This document shows, one piece after another, positions 48,696 to 58,234 of a stretch of DNA of 64,000 bases. Numbering within the stretch: the stretch's first letter is position 1; every line of letters begins with the position of its first letter. The notes beneath the pieces are model-generated. The model searched no databases. It saw nothing but the letters and a program-made list of their open reading frames with translations, and was not told the origin of the DNA. A program made the position numbers and the translations under genes. The stretch is from Leptospira sp. WS4.C2 (GTDB lineage: Bacteria; Spirochaetota; Leptospiria; Leptospirales; Leptospiraceae): assembly GCF_040833985.1 (NCBI RefSeq), contig NZ_CP162139.1, positions 2,252,001 to 2,316,000 of the forward strand, given 5' to 3'.

Positions 48696-49481
48696 ATGAG
48701 ACCGAAGAATATTTTTTATAAAGTTTCCATCGATTTATTTTTATTTTTCTTAATTTATCAATGTAAGTTAGATAATCGTCAAACTACAATTGAAAAGGAT
48801 TTATCAAAGGTAAATTACCAGATTTCCAATGCTATACTATTGAATGAAGATTGGACAACATACGGCAAACTCTATTCCTATGGTCATGGGATTGAATTTG
48901 ATGGAAAAGGAAAATTTAAATATGAATTTCATGGTGAAGGAGGATGTGAATCTAATTTTAATGGAACTTATTTTATCGAATCAAATACCTTATTCATGAA
49001 TCCTGATCTTAAGAATTCATGTTTGGAAAATAAAAATCGACCTCCAAAAAAGATTAGCTGTTCTATTGAATCAAATCCGAAAGATCCTTTCTATGAAGCA
49101 TTTTTAAATTGTGGTAAGTATTCCTTCTATGGTCCATTTCTAAAAAAACCTGGAGAAAACATAAATCTCTTTGGAAATGATGCAATTATTATCTTACCAA
49201 AAAAAGTATTCAGTAAGACAAACATAAAAGTAAGAGAAAATCCATCTACAAATGCAAAATTCTACGAATGTAACTCCAGATCTGAGAAAAACTTTACCAA
49301 TCCTTACTTACCAAAAGGGAGAGAGCTCAAACTTTTAGCGAGAACGCTAAATAAAGAGGTAATAAATGGTATCGAGGATTATTGGTATTTCGCGAAAGAA
49401 GATTTTGATTGGTATGAATCATGTATAGTCACTAACAAGAATACTTCTATGGTCTGGGTATTCGGCGGATTTGTAGAATAA
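48696..49481 (+). CDS. cassette C14: SH3b-like lipoprotein
   Basis: A 261-residue protein with a signal peptide ending FLIYQC (lipobox). The middle holds Cys pairs (GGCESNF, NSCLENK, ISCSIES) and the C-terminal part an SH3-like segment (KTNIKVRENPSTNAKFYEC ... GIEDYWYFAKEDFDWYES). Likely an envelope lipoprotein. A protein of similar type, with a clearer SH3b domain, lies in C2. AGAAGAG precedes the ATG. Confidence 0.66.
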   Translation: MRPKNIFYKVSIDLFLFFLIYQCKLDNRQTTIEKDLSKVNYQISNAILLNEDWTTYGKLYSYGHGIEFDGKGKFKYEFHGEGGCESNFNGTYFIESNTLFMNPDLKNSCLENKNRPPKKISCSIESNPKDPFYEAFLNCGKYSFYGPFLKKPGENINLFGNDAIIILPKKVFSKTNIKVRENPSTNAKFYECNSRSEKNFTNPYLPKGRELKLLARTLNKEVINGIEDYWYFAKEDFDWYESCIVTNKNTSMVWVFGGFVE

Positions 49482-49488
49482 AAAACGA

Positions 49489-49652
49489 CGTATAACAGCG
49501 ACTTAACGCTACGCTTCGGGACAAGCCCTCGCTCGGGCTACGCCACATTCCTCTTCTGTCACTCGCTTGCATACGCAAGCTACGTGCCAGTCCCTAACGT
49601 CCCGTTCGGGACTCAGGGTCGAGGAACGTCGTTAAGTCTAGTTCGTTATGCG
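49489..49652 (+). repeat. attC14
   Basis: Ends C14 (48656-49645); ends match over 18 bases with only position 11 mismatched. L arms ACTTAACG and CGTTAAGT. Downstream core GTTATGCG. Confidence 0.9.
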
Positions 49653-49678
49653 CAATGGCTTAAAGATAGAGGAGGAAG

Positions 49679-50911
49679 ATGAAACCTGAAGAAATAATTA
49701 ATACATTACTAAAAATAGCAGAACTAAAGAAAATAAATGAATTAAAAGATACACCAAAAGGTGAACCTTACAAAAGAATGGTTCTCAATTCCAAAGAATT
49801 AGTAATTTGTTTTGATGGTATAGATAATTATAATCAATACCATCAATCAATTAGATCTCTCTTTAATTTAAACAACCAAATTACCCAATATTTTACAATT
49901 CAGGAATTTGAAGAATTTTTCCATGCCTATTTTAAAGAATTGATTATTAGTAAAGAATTAGCGACGAAACAATCATTTAATCAATTTATTGCTAAAATAA
50001 ATGGCTTACCAATTAAAAAATCAATTATCTTTCGAAGTATATATGGAATTGAATTAAAGGAAAATAGAAAACCATATAAATTAGGTCCATTTACTATATA
50101 CAATTATGAAAAGCACCGGCATCTTATTGAAAAACTAACAAATTTACATCCTATTTCTCTATGGGGATTTAATAGAGAATTTCGCAATTTAATCTCAATT
50201 GAAGTAGAGACGAAAGGAAAAACAAAAGTTAGCGAATTAGCAGATGAATTATTTAATAAATTTGAAACATTCATAGCATTCTTAATTGGACACTATCTAG
50301 AGGATCAGAGAGTATCTATTTTAGAACCAAAAGGAGCCTATAACGATTATTCTATAATAATAAGTGATGACTCTGTAACAACACCATCTCATTTAAAAGG
50401 GCCATACAAACCTATTCCAATAGATGATAAATATTTTACAGATCCTAAATTAGGAACAAAATCCTTATGGGAATTGCTTCAGGAGGGTAATGGAACCAAA
50501 TTTAAAAACAGAATTCTTTCTGCAATAGACTGGTTTGGAAAAGCATGTTTAGAAAAAAGTAAACAAAGTCGATTTCTCCTTTATATCATTTCTATAGAAG
50601 CATTGTTTACTTTTAGTGAGAAAACTTTAGTTTCCCCTTCAATCGCAAGTAACATTGCCGATGGAATCGCCTTCGTCCTTGGAAAGAACAAGGAAAGTAG
50701 ACTATTTATTTCAAAAAGAGTATCTGCACTCTATGGCGTAAGATCCGCAATTGCTCACGGAGGAAATAAAATTGTAACCGATGAAGATTTAAATGAAGCA
50801 TCATACATATCATTAGGAACTATCAGAGCATTCCTATCAAATAAAAAACTGATGGAAATTAAAGATTCCGAGCAACTAAATGAATACATTAAAAGTAAAA
50901 AATTTTCCTAA
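49679..50911 (+). CDS. cassette C15: ApeA-like HEPN protein
   Basis: A 410-residue protein. The C-terminal 140 residues match ApeA-type HEPN domains: SRFLLYIISIEALFTFSEK, SIASNIADGIAFVLGK and YGVRSAIAHGG with the RxxxxH site (R-S-A-I-A-H). The larger N-terminal part is mixed alpha/beta and unknown. HEPN proteins of this kind cut RNA in anti-phage defence. GGAGG precedes the ATG, one of the better ribosome binding sites in the array. Confidence 0.8.
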   Translation: MKPEEIINTLLKIAELKKINELKDTPKGEPYKRMVLNSKELVICFDGIDNYNQYHQSIRSLFNLNNQITQYFTIQEFEEFFHAYFKELIISKELATKQSFNQFIAKINGLPIKKSIIFRSIYGIELKENRKPYKLGPFTIYNYEKHRHLIEKLTNLHPISLWGFNREFRNLISIEVETKGKTKVSELADELFNKFETFIAFLIGHYLEDQRVSILEPKGAYNDYSIIISDDSVTTPSHLKGPYKPIPIDDKYFTDPKLGTKSLWELLQEGNGTKFKNRILSAIDWFGKACLEKSKQSRFLLYIISIEALFTFSEKTLVSPSIASNIADGIAFVLGKNKESRLFISKRVSALYGVRSAIAHGGNKIVTDEDLNEASYISLGTIRAFLSNKKLMEIKDSEQLNEYIKSKKFS

Positions 50912-50923
50912 TAAAAGCCAAAG

Positions 50924-51089
50924 CGCATAACAGCGTGGAAACGCTTCGCTTCGGCACGAGGCCTCGCTTGGGCTGCGCCACATTTCCCTTCTGTCACTCG
51001 TTTGCATCCGCAAACTCCGTGCCAGTCCCTAACGTCCCGCTTCCGGGACTCAGGGTCGGGAAACGTCGTCTCCACTAGTTCGTTATGCG
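50924..51089 (+). repeat. attC15
   Basis: Ends C15 (49646-51082). This cassette's ends pair over 17 bases with mismatches at 10 and 11; position 11 is A/A rather than A/C. Downstream core GTTATGCG. Confidence 0.88.
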
Positions 51090-51116
51090 CAAGAAATGCA
51101 AATGAAATGAGGACTC

Positions 51117-51491
51117 ATGGAATTTAACGTTATAGGTGTTTATAGGATAAAAAATGTCGAAGATTCCCATTTAATCGAAATTGAAATTAGAAACTCTAAA
51201 ATAGCATTAAATTTATCTAAAATTACACAACCAATAGAAAACTTAGATAAATTAAATTGGCAAGTTCCGTATAAAGAATATTTACTTGATGTTACTGGGA
51301 AAAACATTCTATCAAAAGAATGGGAAAATATCCAAGATGAAAAACTTATAGGATATTTTAGAATCGTATTCTTTTTTCATTTTATTGATATTGAAAAACC
51401 ACTTTCAACTCAATATGGAGATTTCAAACTACCTCCAATTACAAATCTGCCAGAAAGATTAAAAGACATTCAATACACCAAACCAGATTGA
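51117..51491 (+). CDS. cassette C16: hypothetical protein
   Basis: A 124-residue soluble protein, beta at the start (FNVIGVYRIKNVEDSHLIEIEIR) and helical or mixed later. It ends LPERLKDIQYTKPD. Similar to immunity-type small proteins only in a general way; not recognised. It shares the cassette with a downstream small lipoprotein gene, 54 bases away. Confidence 0.5.
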   Translation: MEFNVIGVYRIKNVEDSHLIEIEIRNSKIALNLSKITQPIENLDKLNWQVPYKEYLLDVTGKNILSKEWENIQDEKLIGYFRIVFFFHFIDIEKPLSTQYGDFKLPPITNLPERLKDIQYTKPD

Positions 51492-51545
51492 TATATATTT
51501 CAACGTTCAAAAACATATTTAAATAGTGAAAAACAATCAAATCGA

Positions 51546-51803
51546 ATGAAAAATAAAAAAATTTCCATCATTATTCTTTTTCTAATGTTTAATTTCTCTT
51601 TCTGTCAAAACGAAAAAGAGCAACCTTTTGGAAAATCAAAGGATGCAAAGAAAAAAGAAAGGGAATGTGATCCTGTTCTAACCTTTTTTATTTGTGAATC
51701 TTACTGTATTAATACTCCAAATTATATAGAAAATTGCCAGACGGCAAAAGGCAGTTGCTACATTCAAAGAAATAATATTTGCACAGGTAGTAATAACATG
51801 TAA
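51546..51803 (+). CDS. cassette C16: small Cys-rich lipoprotein
   Basis: An 85-residue protein with a signal peptide ending FNFSFC (lipobox). The mature part has six Cys (ECDP, FICESYC, ENCQ, SCYI, ICTG), an even number that could form three disulfides in the periplasm. Not recognised. A second gene in one cassette is uncommon in this array. About 85 bases with no gene follow before attC16. Confidence 0.6.
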   Translation: MKNKKISIIILFLMFNFSFCQNEKEQPFGKSKDAKKKERECDPVLTFFICESYCINTPNYIENCQTAKGSCYIQRNNICTGSNNM

Positions 51804-51887
51804 TTGATATTCTCAATTACAAAAAATAGATGAGAATTAAACATTGGGAAAAAAAATTTTTAATTTCATCTAAAAAAGCATTTCCAG

Positions 51888-52050
51888 CGCATAACAGCAT
51901 GTAAACGCTTCGCTTCGGCACAAGGCCTCGCTTGGTCTGCGACACATTCCCCTTCTGTCACTCGTTTGCTTCCGCAAACTCCGCGCCAGTCCCTAACGTC
52001 CCGCAGGGACTCAGGGTCGGGGAACGTCGTTTACACTAGTTCGTTATGCG
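51888..52050 (+). repeat. attC16
   Basis: Ends C16 (51083-52043). L arms TGTAAACG and CGTTTACA pair fully. Downstream core GTTATGCG. Confidence 0.9.
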
Positions 52051-52075
52051 ACATTTATAAATTTAAAGGTAAAAA

Positions 52076-53884
52076 ATGCACACAGAATTAGCGTTAAAAA
52101 CAGTAATTTCGAAAAGTCCACAAATTCTAAATAAATTTCTAAATATTTTCACCGAAATTAAAGAAGAAATCAGAATAGCTTTCGGGGAAAATTTACACGC
52201 CTATTTCAAATTAAAATACGATTCATTTTCACAAGTTAAAACTATTTTGCACAGGCATGCACCTAAATTTTTCTATGATATTTATCAACCACAAACGGTT
52301 AGCTATGAGACTAAAAAAATTACAATCATCACATCCGACGAATTAAATCATATTGGAAAGTATCTAACAATTTTCGGTGGACCAGGTTCAGGCAAAACTA
52401 CTCTTTTGAGACATCTATTTTTATCGTGTTTAATCACAATGGAAAAAATTCCACTCTTTATAGAAATCCGAAGACTAAATTCCGGAGAAACAAAACTTGA
52501 GGAATTAATAATCAATATTTTCAAGAATAATAAAATTATCGAAAGTGCGAGAATAATAAATAGATTATTGTCACAAGGAACCTTCCAAGTATTTTTGGAT
52601 GGCTTTGACGAAATTACTCACTCTATCAGAGAAGAGTTTATATTCAATTTAAATGATTTTACAGAAAAATTTCCAGATGTTAACATAATACTTACTAGTA
52701 GACCGAGCCCCACCGCTGAACAAATTCAGAAATTCAAAAACGTAAAGATAAATAGTTTTAATCTAGAGGAAGCCCTTAGTTTCATAGATAAACAAGAACT
52801 AGATCCTGAACTAATACATAACATAAAAGAAGATATTAAGAAACAAAGATGGAAAGAGAGTAATAAATTTCTTTCAAATCCTTTATTATTATCTGCCTAT
52901 ATAATTACCTATAGAAATGACGCAACTATACCAGAGAAAAAAAGTATTTTCTACGAAAAAGTCATCAGCGCACTATTTTCAGAACACGATAGTTTTCATA
53001 AAGGTGGTTTTGTAAGAAAGCCATTTTCAAATCTATCTCAAAGTAATATAAAAAGCTTGCTTAGAGAAATCGCTTTTAGAAGTACATTGAAATCAAAATA
53101 CTCCTTTGATTCTGTAGAATTTAGACAATACATAGAAGAAGTAATAAGTTCATTAAACTTCGAGGCAACATATGAGGAAGTAAAAGATGATTTAACAATT
53201 TCATACGGCATCATTATTGAAGATTCAGGAATTTTTCAATACTTACATCGTAGTCTACAAGATTATTTTGCCGTTCAAAAAATAGAAAAAATAAGTTCAT
53301 CAAATAAAGAGAAAATCTATAAAAGAATAATTCAATTTTGTTATGGAACACACGAGGAGGAAATCGGTAATTTTCTAGAATTTCTTTCAGAAATGGATGA
53401 AATTTACTTCAAGAAAGATTTACTAATTCCACTTATAAATCTTTTTCTTTCAAGAATAGATGAATCCAATTTAGCCGCAAGCATAAGTTTAATATTCCAT
53501 CATAGATTAAACATAACTAATTCATCAATGCAAACAGTAGAAGCAGTTGGTGTCTTTAAAAGTCACTTCCGACCTTTCTCAATTTTTAGACCATTTATCA
53601 GATTGTCATTAAATACTTGGTTTGAAATGAAAGAAAAAGATTTTCAGGAAATTAGAGAAGAATTCCTACAAAATACTCCTATTGGAGTTGCTGAAAATGA
53701 ATACAGAATAGATTTGCATCAGCTTCAAATAGAAACTGTGAGTAAAATGCTAATTAAACTTAATCCGAATATTAACCAAGAATTAAATGAGAAAGTTAAA
53801 AAGTTAAAAGAATATTTATTTAATCTTGAATTAGAGATAAAGGATTACATTGAAAATGAAGCAAAAATAATTGATCAATTATAA
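52076..53884 (+). CDS. cassette C17: NACHT-domain NTPase
   Basis: A 602-residue STAND NTPase of NACHT type. Walker A is GGPGSGKTT (101-109), Walker B is FLDGFDEI near 178-185, followed by NIILTSRPSP (sensor) near 205 and a helical winged region. The C-terminal 280 residues are helical with no obvious repeats. Bacterial NACHT proteins are anti-phage sensors related to animal NLRs. The effector, if any, would be the N-terminal 80 residues, which I do not recognise. AAAGG precedes the ATG. Confidence 0.82.
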   Translation: MHTELALKTVISKSPQILNKFLNIFTEIKEEIRIAFGENLHAYFKLKYDSFSQVKTILHRHAPKFFYDIYQPQTVSYETKKITIITSDELNHIGKYLTIFGGPGSGKTTLLRHLFLSCLITMEKIPLFIEIRRLNSGETKLEELIINIFKNNKIIESARIINRLLSQGTFQVFLDGFDEITHSIREEFIFNLNDFTEKFPDVNIILTSRPSPTAEQIQKFKNVKINSFNLEEALSFIDKQELDPELIHNIKEDIKKQRWKESNKFLSNPLLLSAYIITYRNDATIPEKKSIFYEKVISALFSEHDSFHKGGFVRKPFSNLSQSNIKSLLREIAFRSTLKSKYSFDSVEFRQYIEEVISSLNFEATYEEVKDDLTISYGIIIEDSGIFQYLHRSLQDYFAVQKIEKISSSNKEKIYKRIIQFCYGTHEEEIGNFLEFLSEMDEIYFKKDLLIPLINLFLSRIDESNLAASISLIFHHRLNITNSSMQTVEAVGVFKSHFRPFSIFRPFIRLSLNTWFEMKEKDFQEIREEFLQNTPIGVAENEYRIDLHQLQIETVSKMLIKLNPNINQELNEKVKKLKEYLFNLELEIKDYIENEAKIIDQL

Positions 53885-53888
53885 ACGT

Positions 53889-54053
53889 CGCATAACAGCG
53901 TGGAAACGCTGCGCTTCGGCACGAGGCCTCGCTTGGGCTGCGCCACATTCCTCTCCGTCACGCTTTATTGCGTTCGCAAAAAGCGCGCCGACGCTAACGC
54001 CTGCCCTGCAGGCTCAGCTACGAGGAACGTCGTCTCCACTAGTTCGTTATACG
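53889..54053 (+). repeat. attC17
   Basis: Ends C17 (52044-54046); ends match over 18 bases except position 11. L arms TGGAAACG and CGTCTCCA. Downstream core GTTATACG. Confidence 0.9.
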
Positions 54054-54069
54054 CAATAATCCAAAATAT

Positions 54070-54678
54070 ATGAATAACATAATAAAACTTTTAATATTAT
54101 TCTCTCTTTTAGCAAATTGTTCATCATATCAAATTACTGAGAACAAAGGTATAAATCAGAAGGAAATTATTTGGATCTCTGCTTCGATAGGCTCAGATAA
54201 TATACGAAATTATACACATCCAAATGACTCAGCAAATCTTTCTTTAAGAATTGCAAATCAGCTCAATAATTTAGATAATAAAAAGAATTATCAAGTTGCT
54301 TATAATAAAGATCAAAAATATTCAAATTTTCTTACGGATATTCAAATAAGGATACTTTCTTCAAAGACAGAAATTTCAGAGAAATCACTACTTCCAACTA
54401 TCTTCACGGCTGGACTATTTTTGCTATTCGGCGGAGATTCTTTCGAAGATACCCTTTTTGCTAAAATTGAAATTTCTATCTACGACGAAAATATAAACAA
54501 AATAGAATCTAAATCTATGAATTTTTTACACAAAAAACAATACAACATTTATTCATATATTTTTCCCTTTATTAACTATCGAGTTATGAATTTATCGGAT
54601 TACAACCCAAGGAACTCATTGGTTTTTTCCGATTTTATTTGCGATAATATTCTTACTTTAATTAAACATGAAAATTAA
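54070..54678 (+). CDS. cassette C18: lipoprotein of unknown function
   Basis: A 202-residue protein with a signal peptide ending SLLANC (lipobox). The mature part is mixed, with a hydrophobic turn (PTIFTAGLFLLFGGDSF). It overlaps the next gene by 11 bases, which is also a lipoprotein with a similar layout and size, so the two may form a pair. Not recognised. Confidence 0.62.
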   Translation: MNNIIKLLILFSLLANCSSYQITENKGINQKEIIWISASIGSDNIRNYTHPNDSANLSLRIANQLNNLDNKKNYQVAYNKDQKYSNFLTDIQIRILSSKTEISEKSLLPTIFTAGLFLLFGGDSFEDTLFAKIEISIYDENINKIESKSMNFLHKKQYNIYSYIFPFINYRVMNLSDYNPRNSLVFSDFICDNILTLIKHEN

Positions 54679-55204
54679 ACTATTAATTCTACTTTCGCTA
54701 AATTTCTTTTCATGTTTGCTTCTAACAAAACAAATAGAAATAAACAATATAAATGAGAATAAACAACATGTAAATGTCATACTAAGTTTTGATTATGCTC
54801 ACGAAATAAACGGTTCGCAAATAGAAATAACTTCAGAAGAAATCGAAGGAATATTTAGTTCGATAATTACCGGCCTAGAAAAAAATAATATTAAAACAGA
54901 AGGGAACGATTTCGAACAAATTATTGAAGTTAAAATAAGAATCAATGAAAGAAAAAATACTTATATCTCCAGAATTTCTGCATACACATATAGTTTGATA
55001 CCTCACTACGTTTTAGTTGACTTAGAATACATATTAACGGTAAAAAATATAAATGGAGAAAAAATCAGATCTCATACATTCTTCTCAGAATCAAAAGGAA
55101 TAAACTCCATAATTTTCTTTCCAATATCGCTTTTTTATAATCCAAAAAAAGCATTTTCCAATCATTTAATTGATGCTACTGACCTATTAGTAAATCAAAG
55201 GTAA
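54668..55204 (+). CDS. cassette C18: second lipoprotein
   Basis: A 178-residue protein with a signal peptide ending LNFFSC (lipobox). The mature part is beta rich (VEYILTV-type strands: LIPHYVLVDLEYILTVKN) and resembles its partner upstream in layout rather than closely in sequence. Likely partner lipoproteins of the envelope. It ends 13 bases before R'' of attC18. Not recognised. Confidence 0.6.
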   Translation: MKIKLLILLSLNFFSCLLLTKQIEINNINENKQHVNVILSFDYAHEINGSQIEITSEEIEGIFSSIITGLEKNNIKTEGNDFEQIIEVKIRINERKNTYISRISAYTYSLIPHYVLVDLEYILTVKNINGEKIRSHTFFSESKGINSIIFFPISLFYNPKKAFSNHLIDATDLLVNQR

Positions 55205-55217
55205 AGTTGGATTACTG

Positions 55218-55381
55218 CGTATAACAGCATGGAAACGCTGCGCTTCGGCACAAGGCCTCGCTTGGGCTGCGCCACATTTCCCTTCTGTCACTCGTTTGCA
55301 TCCGCAAACTCCGTGCCAGTCCCTAACGTCCCGTCCGGGACTCAGGGTCGGGAAACGTCGTCTCCACTAGTTCGTTAGGCG
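55218..55381 (+). repeat. attC18
   Basis: Ends C18 (54047-55374). R'' CGTATAAC; downstream core is the variant GTTAGGCG. Inner arms TTTCCC/GGGAAA. Confidence 0.9.
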
Positions 55382-55392
55382 CAATTAGTTAA

Positions 55393-56355
55393 ATGATTAT
55401 ATTAGACACAAATATCCTCTATGAATTATCTTACAAAGGTTCAATAGATAAACAAAGAATTATTACAAATTACTTGCGAACAGAGAATAAATTTACAAAC
55501 TTGATTTCTTTCTTAGAATTGACTTTAGAATTTTCACCAATTGAATCGAGAAAAATAATAATTGATCATGATATTTCTGTAGTTACTCCGTTTCCAGAAT
55601 CATCAGATTTAGATAAAAAATCTAATGAATATTTCAGGAAAATTGCAAGTTCTGAAGATAGTCTATTTGAATTTCAGAAAGCTTTAAAAGAAAAACTTGA
55701 CGAACAATTCCAGAAATCATACCAAATTTTTACTCAAATCATGCTTTCTGTATTTAGTTATTCTGCTGTGTTTTCTCATATAAACAATCCAACTTTAATT
55801 GATGTAAAAAATTATGAACACATAAACATATTTATCAAAGATAACATTCCTAATTTAATTAAACCATTCATTGAAAATTTTTTTCTGAATACACGGTTAG
55901 AAAAAAGTAAATCGTTAAATTCATCATTAAACTCTATTACTTTGGCTTTTTCGATTTACCTAGACATTTTATTATTTTGCAATAAAAATCAAATAGATTA
56001 CCTAGAATATTTAAAAGCAAATCCGGATATTATAAATTTAAATAAAGAATATATATTTTCAAAGAAGATTAAAAAATATACTAAAGAAAATCAAAAAAAT
56101 ATCAAAGATATGTATTCTCAGAAAAATTCCATTGCAGACATCTCATTAAATTATATTACAGATATAATTCTAGAATATATAACTAATAACAGGCAAATTA
56201 GAATGAACGATATTTTAGACGCAATGATTATCTCATCAATTAAAAACTATCGATTATTAACTTTTGATAATAAAATGCTCGATTTTCTAAGAAAGCACGA
56301 TCAAAAATCATTTCAATTTTCAATTAAATTAAAAAAATTAACTAACTGCGCCTAA
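55393..56355 (+). CDS. cassette C19: PIN-domain-like protein
   Basis: A 320-residue protein. It starts MIILDTNILYELSY, the first acidic site of PIN nucleases, and ends with MNDILDAMIISSIKNYRLLTFDNKMLDFL, which would supply the later Asp sites. The long helical middle (150-200 residues) is an insertion beyond normal PIN size (about 130). An RNA-cutting toxin without a partner gene is possible. The stop codon lies inside R'' (CGCCTAAC) of attC19. Confidence 0.65.
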   Translation: MIILDTNILYELSYKGSIDKQRIITNYLRTENKFTNLISFLELTLEFSPIESRKIIIDHDISVVTPFPESSDLDKKSNEYFRKIASSEDSLFEFQKALKEKLDEQFQKSYQIFTQIMLSVFSYSAVFSHINNPTLIDVKNYEHINIFIKDNIPNLIKPFIENFFLNTRLEKSKSLNSSLNSITLAFSIYLDILLFCNKNQIDYLEYLKANPDIINLNKEYIFSKKIKKYTKENQKNIKDMYSQKNSIADISLNYITDIILEYITNNRQIRMNDILDAMIISSIKNYRLLTFDNKMLDFLRKHDQKSFQFSIKLKKLTNCA

Positions 56356-56511
56356 CAGCATGGAAACGCTGCGCTTCGGCACGAGGCCTCGCTTGGGCTA
56401 CGCCACATTTCCCTTCTGTCACTCGTTTGCATCCGCAAACTCCGTGCCAGTCCCTAACGTCCCGTCGGGACTCAGGGTCGGGAAACGTCGTCTCCACTAG
56501 TTCGTTAATTG
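56349..56511 (+). repeat. attC19
   Basis: Ends C19 (55375-56504). R'' CGCCTAAC matches the C19 start GTTAGGCG. The C19 stop codon lies in it. Downstream core GTTAATTG. Confidence 0.9.
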
Positions 56512-56979
56512 CAATTGGTAAATTCTATTCAAAAAAACCAGCGCGCAATTTTTCTTAAAAAGTCAGAGTCCAACTTTGCTTAAATCAATAATAGATCCTT
56601 ATATCGGTTTTATTACTTTGTTAAAGATTCGAGCGCTTTAAAGAAAAGAATAAGAATTAAGAGGTTTATTTCTCTCCAGTTCCTATTATTTTTTGCTCAC
56701 GGTTTGCATGATGCAAAAACGATTATCGGGCTTTCAAGAACAAGAATAAGAAAGAAAATTTGCGCGCTGGGAATTCGCACACTTCGTATATTTCTCAAAC
56801 ACAATAGGAAACCAACTGCAATTAACTACCGCTAACCACTTCGCTTCGGGACTTCCGCCCTCGCTCGGCCTTCGGCACATAGGCTTTTGTCACTCCTCTT
56901 GCTTTCGCAAGCCTCGTGCCAATCCCTAACGCCTCCGCACGGAGGCTCAGGGTCAGCCTACGTCGGTTAGCTAGTTACG
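56505..56979 (+). ncRNA. cassette C20: ORF-less cassette with internal inverted repeat (copy 1)
   Basis: A 475-bp cassette with no plausible gene. The non-attC part (about 310 bp) has an inverted repeat of 19 bases, 18 matching, at 56538-56556 and 56752-56770 around about 195 bases. It also has smaller stems (TTAAAG/CTTTAA; TTTGCAT/ATGCAAA-like). This suggests a structured RNA or a regulatory insert rather than coding DNA. An almost identical copy of equal length forms C26. The ncRNA type is an inference. Confidence 0.4.
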
Positions 56980-56986
56980 TTAGCCG
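56819..56986 (+). repeat. attC20
   Basis: Ends C20. R'' CAATTAAC matches only the C20 start GTTAATTG. Left spacer and right flank (TAGTTAC) differ from the other sites except attC26. Downstream core GTTAGCCG. Confidence 0.9.
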
Positions 56987-57019
56987 ACATTATCAAAATT
57001 TAATTTATTAAGGAAAAAT

Positions 57020-57940
57020 ATGAGTTTAAGCAAAATATATCAAGATTTAATGATTTCAAAGAACGATTTAGATAAAATAACATTTGAAGAACATAAACCT
57101 CAACAAAATCAAATGCGAATTTCAAATCTTTCAAATTTAAGGAGTGCATTCATTCGTTTACGAGAATTTGACAATGGTCTAAATTCAATAATTACAAACA
57201 TTGAAAGTCAATACTCACATATAGTTATGTATTCGGAAAAATCTTTTGTTAGTTCGTTCAATTTAGGAACTGAATTTAGAAATGCAGTATTTAATTTAAA
57301 AAATGTCATCCAAACATCTATAATTCTACTTTCAAATTATGTTGAAACCTATGACGAACCAGAAAACCATTTTGTAATCAGTTATCCTGATAAAGTAAGT
57401 ATAGAAGAATATATTGATCTTCTCACAAGATCAAAAAGAGCTTTTATTGAACTTCAAAAAGCAACAGAGCAAAATGCGGAATTAACAATCGATTCTGCAG
57501 AGAAAGGTTCGCTTCTCTTAATAATTTTTACAACAACGACACTGTCTGTAGTAATTGGAAGAGTAATGCAACTTGTAATCAGATGGAGAAAGGAAAAAAG
57601 AGAACAAGAAAGACATCTCAAACAAATGGAAAGATATCAACTTGAAACGGATAATGTAAAAAAACTAAGTGAAATATATATAGGCGCACAAGAGAAAATA
57701 TTAACTAAACTATGCGAAGAATTTTTAACCGAATATAATACTTTGAAGCCAGAAAATTTAATTGCAATTAAACAATCAGTAAAGGATTTTGATGAGTTAA
57801 TTGAAAGAAAAGTAAGAATTCTTCCACTACCGCAACCATCAAAAATTTCAGCAGAATTCCCTAGTGTTGAAGTATATGATAATCCCGACCTTATTGACTC
57901 AGTAAAACAAATTGTTGATTCAAAACCTGAAAATGAATAA
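57020..57940 (+). CDS. cassette C21: membrane protein with coiled coil
   Basis: A 306-residue protein. The N-terminal 170 residues are helical. A membrane helix (GSLLLIIFTTTTLSVVIGRV, near residues 166-186) is followed by a basic coiled coil (RWRKEKREQERHLKQMERY) and an acidic tail. AAGGA precedes the ATG. Not recognised; membrane plus coiled coil also occurs in C3. Confidence 0.6.
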   Translation: MSLSKIYQDLMISKNDLDKITFEEHKPQQNQMRISNLSNLRSAFIRLREFDNGLNSIITNIESQYSHIVMYSEKSFVSSFNLGTEFRNAVFNLKNVIQTSIILLSNYVETYDEPENHFVISYPDKVSIEEYIDLLTRSKRAFIELQKATEQNAELTIDSAEKGSLLLIIFTTTTLSVVIGRVMQLVIRWRKEKREQERHLKQMERYQLETDNVKKLSEIYIGAQEKILTKLCEEFLTEYNTLKPENLIAIKQSVKDFDELIERKVRILPLPQPSKISAEFPSVEVYDNPDLIDSVKQIVDSKPENE

Positions 57941-57950
57941 TTGATAACGT

Positions 57951-58113
57951 CGGCTAACAGCGACTTACCGCTACGCTTCGGCACAAGGCCTCGCTCGGCC
58001 TACGGCAAATTCCCTTTCTGTCACTCGTTTGCATCCGCAAACTCCGTGCCAGTCCCTAACGTCCCTTCGGGACTCAGGGTCAGGGAACTTCGGTAAGTCT
58101 AGTTCGTTATGCG
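57951..58113 (+). repeat. attC21
   Basis: Ends C21 (56980-58106). R'' CGGCTAAC matches only the C21 start GTTAGCCG. L arms ACTTACCG and CGGTAAGT. Downstream core GTTATGCG. Confidence 0.9.
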
Positions 58114-58234
58114 CAAGAGACAAAATCTCTTCGAAAATAAGAAGAAAAGACTAAAAAAATGCATTTTTTAGAGAAAAGTAAAGATTGACATCTACGTAAC
58201 TAGAATTCATCATTATACGTATAGGTGTTTCTGT

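Noticed and set aside
53871..54059. Open frame across attC17
   Set aside because: It is mostly a translation of the GC-rich attC element, starts inside the NACHT gene end and has no ribosome binding site; the same frame content recurs at other attC sites.
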